Shown one piece after another: positions 57,150-64,000 of a DNA stretch of 64,000 nt. Source of the DNA: Acanthaster planci. Its lineage: Eukaryota; Echinodermata; Asteroidea; Valvatida; Acanthasteridae. Within the stretch, counting starts at the first letter, position 1, and the number at the start of each line of letters is the position of its first letter. A program made the position numbers and the translations under genes. The notes beneath the pieces were generated by a model. It did no database searches. It was not told the origin of the DNA and saw only the letters and a list, made by a program, of their open reading frames with translations. The DNA is taken from positions 305,108 to 369,107 of the forward strand of contig NW_019091460.1 of NCBI RefSeq assembly GCF_001949145.1. The letters are read 5' to 3'.

Positions 57150-60100
57150 ATGGCGTTGTCTTTGAGTCGCTACGGTCGACACTTCTTCGCCAAAAGTAAC
57201 GGATTTAGTAATATTTGCAAGGTATGATTCGTCACAGTTAAAGCAGTGATTGCGCTTGATATTTTTGTGAATGATTATTATAAAATGCACGTAAGTTATG
57301 GCAGCTGTCTAGGTCATCGTGGCATATTTTTAGTCAATCGCCGCCGCCAGCCTGTCTCTGTCTGTCTTCATGTTACTGGGCCCTGCCTAGTGTTTATTAA
57401 CTTCTTACTTTTATCTCAGGCTCTGTCTTTAGTCTGTGCACTATCCGCTGCATGTAAAGTTAGCCTACTGTGTTGTATGGCCAAGACTCGTGCGGAATAC
57501 AGTTAAATGTAAATAAGCTGCCGCGGGGCCAACCACGTTTGGATGGGTTCTGGTCTGGATTATTTTGAGCATAGACGCTTAGAACCTGGGGAGTGCTACT
57601 TTAATTTGCATGTAGGCCTACTGTAGGCATGTTAGGCTGCTAAGTTTGTTGTAGTAGGCCTAGCATTTGGAGGCCTATGGCCTAACAATAAAAAAGTGCC
57701 TAATTTGGCAGCCTACACTGAATCAGTGTATTCATGTATTTATTCAACGAAGTGACTATCGTTACATCAACCGTAATACATCTCCCATTTTCTATCGTTA
57801 CGGCACTGAACTGTGCAAGTGCAGTAACATAGCTGATCATCACGACAGTTTATATATTTTAAAATTACCTGAATCGCTGAATGTTTGTGGCCAAGTGGTC
57901 AAGGTGTGTGAGTTCAAATCCTCGCTTGGACCCCTTTATATTTTCGCCAACATTTCATGTTTTATACACATGTTTTATACCATAATTGTTTTTTATGTTG
58001 GTTTCTAATTGTATAGGCCTAAGCAGGAATCTTTTTCTTTTCTCATCGGAGGTTTTGGAGAATTTTTTTTTAAAGGGAAATGAAGTCCTAAATCTGCGCT
58101 TAAGTTGGCGCACTTGCGTAGTTGCAGTGCCGTAATGATAGAAAATGGGAGATGCGTTATGGCTGCCATAACAACAGCCACGGCATTTGTTCAAATAATT
58201 AGGCTGAGGTAGGCCTGTTTTTGGTTGACCATACTAAGTTTGAAAAGCAGTCAGTAGTCCATAGTAGCCTATATGTAGGGCCTACCAGAGTATCTGAGTA
58301 GGTCTAGGCTATTAAAAGTAAAAAATTGTAAAACCGGTAAATATTTGCCAAGCATGTCAGTGTTTGTTAATGGCTCACAACAAACTTTAAGTGTTAAAAC
58401 TGCACATGTTGAAAAAAATTAAATCTGAGATCAATCTATTTCTTACATCTCTAACAGAGAATCCAAGGTGTAAATGCTGTCATTTCGTCACAACCAAGGC
58501 GCGATCTATCAATTCATGAGTACATGAGCTATGACCTCTTGAGGGAAGCAGGGGTCAACTTGCCTAAGGCGGAAGTTGCTAAGACACCTCAGGAGGCCTA
58601 TGAGAAAGCCAAAAGTCTGGGTGAGTTTGACGTTATTGCTCTTAAATTCTATCCATGGGTAGTGAAAAGGTTCTATTTAGTTCAGTGAACAAAAAGTGAA
58701 CCACATTGAAAGTACAGTCTTTATCTGGTCATCCCTACCTTAACACAGATTCTCTTTAGAGTTTTTTGAAGTACCAAATCCCAAACTTACAAATGTGATA
58801 CAGGTATAGACTGAATAACACTGCCAAAGTGAACATGTTTTTGCTCATTGTTATAAGTTTACTTTCAGACTGTTACTTGTCATACTTTTCATTGATTGAC
58901 ATTTTTCTAATAGAAATATAGTTATTCTGCTTGATAGTGATGTAATTATTCTGCTTGATTTTTTTAACCCTAATGCCCTAGGATGTTAGGGTACCCTGCC
59001 AGGACTTATCATATAATTGATTGTTTTATCAAATGCAGGTAGTGAGGATGTTGTCATCAAAGCGCAAGTGTTGGCTGGAGGTAGAGGCAAAGGAACCTTT
59101 GAGAGTGGCCTGAAAGGCGGAGTCAAATTAGCATACTCGTAAGATAAACAGTATTCAGGTCACCAGATAGGTCAGAGGGCAAAAAAGTTACACTTATTGG
59201 GCTAGAAGTAAAGTCTCTAGATAAGTCACAGGTCAAGAAGAAGTACTGTAGAAATGTAACTTCCCTTTAATGGCAGCATTGTGACAATACAACTACAAAG
59301 TATAGAAGTTTTGAGGATCTCGAGTTTTCAGTCAAAGCATAATCTTTCTTTAAAGACTTATTTCTCATAATGATGCTTTGAAAACATTGCTCCAGATGTA
59401 GAAGTTTGTGATTGAATTATGAACTTACTGACTTGATATCCACAGACCAGAGGAAGTCAAAGACCTTGCTAAGCAGATGCTTGGTCGGAAGCTCATCACA
59501 AAGCAGACAGGACAGGCTGGAAGACTGTGTAGTGCTGTCTTAGTCTGTGAACGGTTGTACTCAAGGAGGGAGTATTACTTCGCTATTACAATGGAAAGAG
59601 CATTCATGGTAAGACTTGAATGAATTTGGAAGCAACATGGCTCTGGCCACAGGGCCCTCTCGTGACTTCCCACACTTAATTGTACAAATGAAAAATATTA
59701 TCCTAACAGTTGGGAGACCTGCTTGTTCATGAGAGAACGCTTAGTTTGTGTTGTATTGTTACTCCCACCAGGGGCCAGTGTTGATTGGTAGTTCTCAAGG
59801 GGGAGTGAACATCGAAGATGTAGCAGCAGAGGACCCTAGTGCAATTATCAAAATACCTGTTGATATCATGAATGGTAGGCTAACCGTGTGTCCCACATTC
59901 AGCAAAACTTAAAATTTAAAAAAGTGTTAACTTGTAGTTGTATGCTAACAACTTTTTCTGTTGGATACAATGAAGATGTAAAATTCTTGGTCGATTTAAT
60001 TTGCAGGAATCCAGGATGAGGAGGCAGACAATATGGCAAAGCAAATGGGATTCTCAGAAAATTGTCAAAAGCAGGTAAAAGAGTGACAAAATTTTGGAGT

Positions 60101-61952
60101 TTGCCAAGAGTGTCAGGTGCCTTAGAAATGTTAGGAGTTCTATGTTGTTAGCTAGATTTCCTCCTTTCAGAATTTCGTTCCTCTTTGTCCAGGCTGCAGA
60201 CACGTTCAAGAGGCTGTACAATTTTTTCATTGTGAACGACTGCACAATGTTAGAGATTAACCCACTGACAGAAGACAACCAGGGCTCAGGTAAGAAACCA
60301 TTTGACCTTTGCCTGTGACTCATTCTCTTGTTCATTCAAATGGCCAATGGCGCTAGATATTGTTGAATGACACTTTGATCTTTCATCTTTGACCTCAGTT
60401 CTTTGCATGGATGCAAAGATAAACTTTGACGACAATGCAGCATACAGGCAGAAGTCGATTCATGACCTGAAGGACTGGTCTCAGGAAGATGAGCGAGAGG
60501 TGATTGCTGCTCAACACAACCTGAACTACATTGGGCTAGAAGGAGATATTGGATGCCTTGGTAAGGAGAAATAGTCCTGCACAGCTGTATTGGGACATTC
60601 TACCAGTCTACAATCTTACAACATGGTCTTATGGTCTTAAAGTACATCGAGCATAAGGGAGATCTATTTTCTACTTAAAACTAAATGCATTAATGGGAAT
60701 CGATATTGCCGAGATGTTTATAAAATTTCCAAATTAATGTTTATCTGAAATATGTATGAGGACTGTACACGGTTGACACTTTCTACATGATTCGCATGAC
60801 TGTTTTTTCTTCCAAGCAAGATAGCAGGAATGAAAATGACTGACCTAATCACTGCATTATCCACCCTGTCTGATTTAGTGAATGGCGCTGGTCTAGCAAT
60901 GTCTACTATGGATATCATCCAGCTCCATGGAGGATCTCCAGCAAACTTTCTGGATGTTGGAGGTGGAGCTACGGCTGAGCAGGTCAAGGAGGCGTTTAAA
61001 CTCATTACATCAGACAGCAAGGTATGCAGACACTATGCAGTTGCAGTCCCTTGATATCTAATTACCCTTCCAATTATCAATCAGTACTGTTTGATTGATA
61101 GATCAATAGATAGATTGATTAATTGGTTGATTGATTGCAGGTGAGAGCTATCTTGGTCAATATCTTTGGCGGTATCATGCACTGTGACATCATTGCTAAA
61201 GGTATCATATCAGCTGCTCAAGATCTGAATCTGAAGCTGCCTATTGTTGTAAGGTTACAAGGTAAGACACAGTACCCTCCCTGAACGTTGTGGAATCAAG
61301 TTGGGGCATTGTAAAGCATCCTGCTTCCATGAGGCCTACTGAAATTAATAGGCTGTCTTCTGTATGTACAGCATTCCATTTCATAGATGTAAAAGGCCAA
61401 ACATTGAAACTTAAGTTGCCTCTTTTGGTCGTGTTTCAGGCTCCAGGGTTGATGATGCCAAGGCTCTGATAGCTGCTTCTGGAATGAGAATCTTGGCCTG
61501 TGATGACTTGGATGAAGCTGCCAAAATGGTTGGCCATTAGAGTTTACTGTTGGATCTAACGTTAATTAACTGAAGCTCGCTTCAACTATACAACCTCTAG
61601 ACTACCACACAATGCTATACAAGCTCCCTGTATCCCCGTCCTAATGACATGTATTGGTTTCATGATAACAGAGGCAATCACCACTAGCTAGAAGGCTCGT
61701 CAACTGATGTTGAAATGTTCTAGAAATTTCTTTGTTCAAATGAAATTGAATAAAGTGGCAACCTTCCCTATATTTCTAATTTAAAAATCTGCACACTTTT
61801 CTTTAATAAATTAATTCACATGTTGAGTTCTCTTTTGTAAGCTTTCTTTTCTAACTTTTCTGTCTCTCTTTCTGCAGGTTGTGAGGCTGTCTACAATTGT
61901 TGCTCTAGCCAAGGATGTATCAGTTCATGTTGACTTCCAGTTGCCTCTATAG
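57150..61952 (+). CDS. SUCLA2: Succinyl-CoA ligase [ADP-forming] beta subunit, mitochondrial
   Basis: Exons: 57150-57221, 58458-58620, 59039-59138, 59446-59608, 59772-59874, 60007-60074, 60193-60289, 60399-60560, 60879-61021, 61141-61261, 61440-61528, 61878-61952 (TAG). All phases agree; 451 residues (human SUCLA2 463). With the alpha subunit it converts succinyl-CoA, ADP and phosphate to succinate, ATP and CoA in the TCA cycle. Exon 1 encodes a short basic leader ([16 protein letters not shown]) suited to mitochondrial import. Then come [17 protein letters not shown], the ATP-grasp loop [18 protein letters not shown], the acidic metal-site region [37 protein letters not shown] and [21 protein letters not shown] and [10 protein letters not shown] match the ADP-forming rather than GDP-forming (SUCLG2) paralogue. 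It is divergent from PPP2R3. Skipping the last splice gives a shorter ending MVGH. Confidence 0.96.
57771..58162. mobile_element. Inverted-repeat (foldback) element in SUCLA2 intron 1
   Basis: The left arm 57771-57822 (containing atctcccattttctatcg and ttacggcactg) and the right arm 58110-58162 are imperfect reverse complements over about 52 bases. The longest block is atctcccattttctatc. The spacer of nearly 290 bases carries a tRNA-like A-box/B-box pair. No transposase frame is present, so it is probably a non-autonomous element. Confidence 0.75.
57888..57921 (+). pseudogene. tRNA-like promoter boxes (decayed tRNA or SINE head)
   Basis: tggccaagtgg (57888-57898) fits an internal A box and agttcaaatcc (57911-57921) fits a B box. 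They are only about a dozen bases apart, too close for an intact tRNA, and no acceptor stem pairs around them. A truncated tRNA-derived SINE is the simplest reading. Confidence 0.4.
61749..61754 (+). other. Intronic poly(A) signal in last SUCLA2 intron
   Basis: AATAAA occurs about 220 bases past the exon 11 donor and before the last exon (61878). Together with the in-frame stop in the retained intron (61538-61540) it could end a shorter transcript. The exon 11 donor (ATG|gttggc) is weak. Confidence 0.4.
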
Positions 61953-61982
61953 AAACAGTCACAGTTCAGCGTTTCATACCAA

Positions 61983-62070
61983 GTGTTACCTAATGGACTC
62001 ATGAGTGTTACCCAGTGGGCCCACGGGTGTTACCTAATGGACTCATGAGTGTTACCGAATTGACTAATAC
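61983..62070 (+). repeat. 22-bp tandem repeat in SUCLA2 3' UTR
   Basis: Four 22-base units each begin gtgttacc, at 61983, 62005, 62027 and 62049. Units 1 and 3 are identical (ending taatggactcatga); units 2 and 4 have diverged. It starts 30 bases after the stop codon. AATAAA-type signals follow near 62569 and 62893. Confidence 0.88.
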
Positions 62071-64000
62071 ATTTCTTATGATAGGGATCCGAAGGTGTAT
62101 CTCAAAATTCATCGATCACCTATACTTAGGACCGTCTGCTCTGCCTACAGTGTTTCCCTTACGTATATCCTTCTCCCTTTAACAAGTGATTCTTGAAAGA
62201 ACGTCTCGTTTCTGAAAGGAACATTCTGAATAGGACAGAAACTGTCAAGTTTTGAGTTACTTCCTTTAAAACGTCACTTCATTTGTGTTATCAATTTTCA
62301 AAGAAGCTTAGTTTTCTAGTAAGCAATGTTTAGTTCCAGTTGGCCTACCACGTTGAATGAATTCAGAGGGGATTTTTTATTTATTGAGAGCAATGTGAAA
62401 TAATCTTCCCTCCTGGTTGTTTTCTAGTTTTATTTTGAAGAACAGAGGGACTTTGAACTTCCAGTTGTTATAAAATATGCATTGTGTAAACATTAAGACT
62501 GATAGTTACTTTATTCACAATTAAAACAACATGCTATGTGCCATTCAAATTAATTTTTTGCCAGTTTTCAATAAATTTCCAGATTTCTTTATTAGTCCAC
62601 CCAGTAGTTTTTGTAAAAACTGATTAAAAAGAGTTACGAAGTCCAATTTGTGCAAAATCTCTGAATCCGCAGCTCTGTGCCTGAAGCTTTGCAATTGTGT
62701 CTGGTCGTAGAAAATATTCGGACAGAGGGTAAAAAGACATAAAAACAAAGTTTATTGTCCGCAGTATTATATTTTGCTAATAACATGCACAAAAAGGACA
62801 CGATGTTAGTTTCTGCCCTGTTGAAGGGAATTTTTTGTTCCAGACACATCTGATATCATGATGGATTTTCGTTACATTTCTAGCCATTGTTTTCAATAAA
62901 ACTCATTACAGTTAGTGTATTTGTAAAAAAAAGTTACCACCCAAACTAGTATGACTCACTTTGCAGTTTTCTCACCTTATAAGAAAATGGTTAGCAACAC
63001 ATTATTGATTTTTAAAATGGAGTGTTTTTGTTGGGAGAATTCAGGTATTGTATATTTCAAGACTGGCAACCTGTTACTAAAAATTGGGACATTCTTGAAA
63101 TAAACAGGGAATTTACTAAAAAAAAAACAGGAAAAAAACAACTGTTGAATTGTTTTGTCTCATTGTAAATGTATATGGTTGCAAAGTAATTAAACACTTT
63201 AACACTTTGCAAGGACCTTGTCCAGTGTTTGCATTTTCTCATTTTTAACTCAACAGCTGGATCTAAGAGTATCAAAAGTTAAAGTGATAAAGGGAGGAGC
63301 AAACCAGAACAGTAACTCATTGTTTGAATTGTTAGTTGGACTTTAATGTAAGTTCAAATTTCATCAATCAACAAATGATAACATGCCTCACACATAGGAC
63401 TGAAACTAGTGAGAAGTCAAGAGGGCAGGGTAGGTAATGTCTGTATCATTGCCCAGCCGAAGGACAACTTGGAAATCTTTAGAATCTGTTCGAACGTGAC
63501 AAAGAACGGCAAAACCACTGAAGTAAAATGGGTAATTCATCATCCAAGTGGACACGACCTCCTCCAAAGGTAGTCTCAATATTTTTGTGTTTCCTTATTA
63601 AAGTTAGATAATCATTATGAGTTTTGGTAATGCACAGATACCAATTTTCCTGATGCAGATTTTGTGTATCCACTGTTGCGATGAAATCGGTCTATGTCAG
63701 GCTACTGAAGTTTGGTGCAGAAAAGGGAACATTAGCCCTATGCAGATACTGGACTATGACACTAGAGGGCCAACAACCAAATTCAGCACTAAAATGAGTC
63801 GCCCATATGGCGCTATTACTGGCCTCAAGTAATTCTGAAGACGTGTTATTCTGTATGCATGTCTGTTATCAACTTTTCCGAAATTGACTGCTCTTGCAAC
63901 TTTGAAGCTTAAAGCAGCGAGCTTCAATATGCATGGCTCGTGGTTGCACCTTTAAGGCACAAACTGGATGGTACCCAATGTTTAAAGCGAAACAGTATGT
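62071..64000. other. SUCLA2 3' flank, no gene recognised
   Basis: It holds the remainder of the SUCLA2 3' UTR with candidate AATAAA signals near 62569 and 62893. Beyond that no frame on either strand resembles a known family. Any gene at the right edge would have to begin outside the window. Confidence 0.55.

Noticed and set aside
57888-57921. Functional tRNA gene
   Set aside because: A and B boxes are only about 12 bases apart and no cloverleaf stems can be drawn around them.
63479-63832. Short frames on both strands near the right edge
   Set aside because: Neither the minus-strand 64-codon nor the plus-strand 71-codon frame resembles any family, and they overlap each other.

Overview
This is a eukaryotic nuclear window from an animal. 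It has multi-exon genes with GT..AG introns, AT-rich introns, AATAAA signals, many minisatellites and small inverted-repeat elements. The protein families (TMEM255, PCCB, MSL2, PPP2R3, an NHL-repeat protein, SUCLA2) and the abundance of short acatgtac and taggcctac motifs suggest a marine invertebrate, most likely a deuterostome (echinoderm, hemichordate or lancelet grade). The sequence alone does not fix the taxon. All gene models below were spliced by hand: exon junctions were chosen so that donor, acceptor and codon phase agree and the joined protein aligns with the known family.

Layout: (1) 2.7-5.1 kb, plus strand: the 3' five exons of a four-pass TMEM255-like gene, with a ~53-bp minisatellite in its 3' UTR. 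(2) 10.0-15.9 kb, minus strand: complete 14-exon PCCB, the beta subunit of mitochondrial propionyl-CoA carboxylase. (3) 17.7-18.9 kb, plus strand: intronless-coding MSL2 (RING plus CXC E3 ligase), divergent from PCCB. (4) 18.9-34.8 kb: about 16 kb with no recognisable gene. (5) 34.8-55.3 kb, minus strand: complete 13-coding-exon PPP2R3 (PR72/PR48-type EF-hand B'' subunit of PP2A). Two plus-strand genes sit inside its introns: an intronless secreted Ser/Thr/Gln/Pro-rich protein (41.2-42.7 kb) and a two-exon NHL-repeat protein (45.6-46.6 kb). (6) 57.2-62.0 kb, plus strand: complete 12-exon SUCLA2 (ADP-forming succinyl-CoA ligase beta), divergent from PPP2R3. (7) 62-64 kb: no gene recognised.

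Two results stand out. First, PPP2R3-MSL2-PCCB have the same order and relative orientation as PPP2R3A-MSL2-PCCB on human chromosome 3q22, which points to an ancient conserved block. Second, three separate minisatellites (42-43 bp and ~59 bp units) start inside the last bases of an exon and run into the intron. Each array therefore repeats the exon end together with its 5' splice site: PCCB exon 4, PPP2R3 exon 2 and PPP2R3 exon 12. In all three only the exon-proximal donor keeps the reading frame, because continuing past it meets a stop within five codons.

Other points include a near-perfect 39-bp hairpin in a PCCB intron, several MITE-like inverted-repeat elements, and an apparent alternative C-terminus of SUCLA2 with an intronic poly(A) signal.
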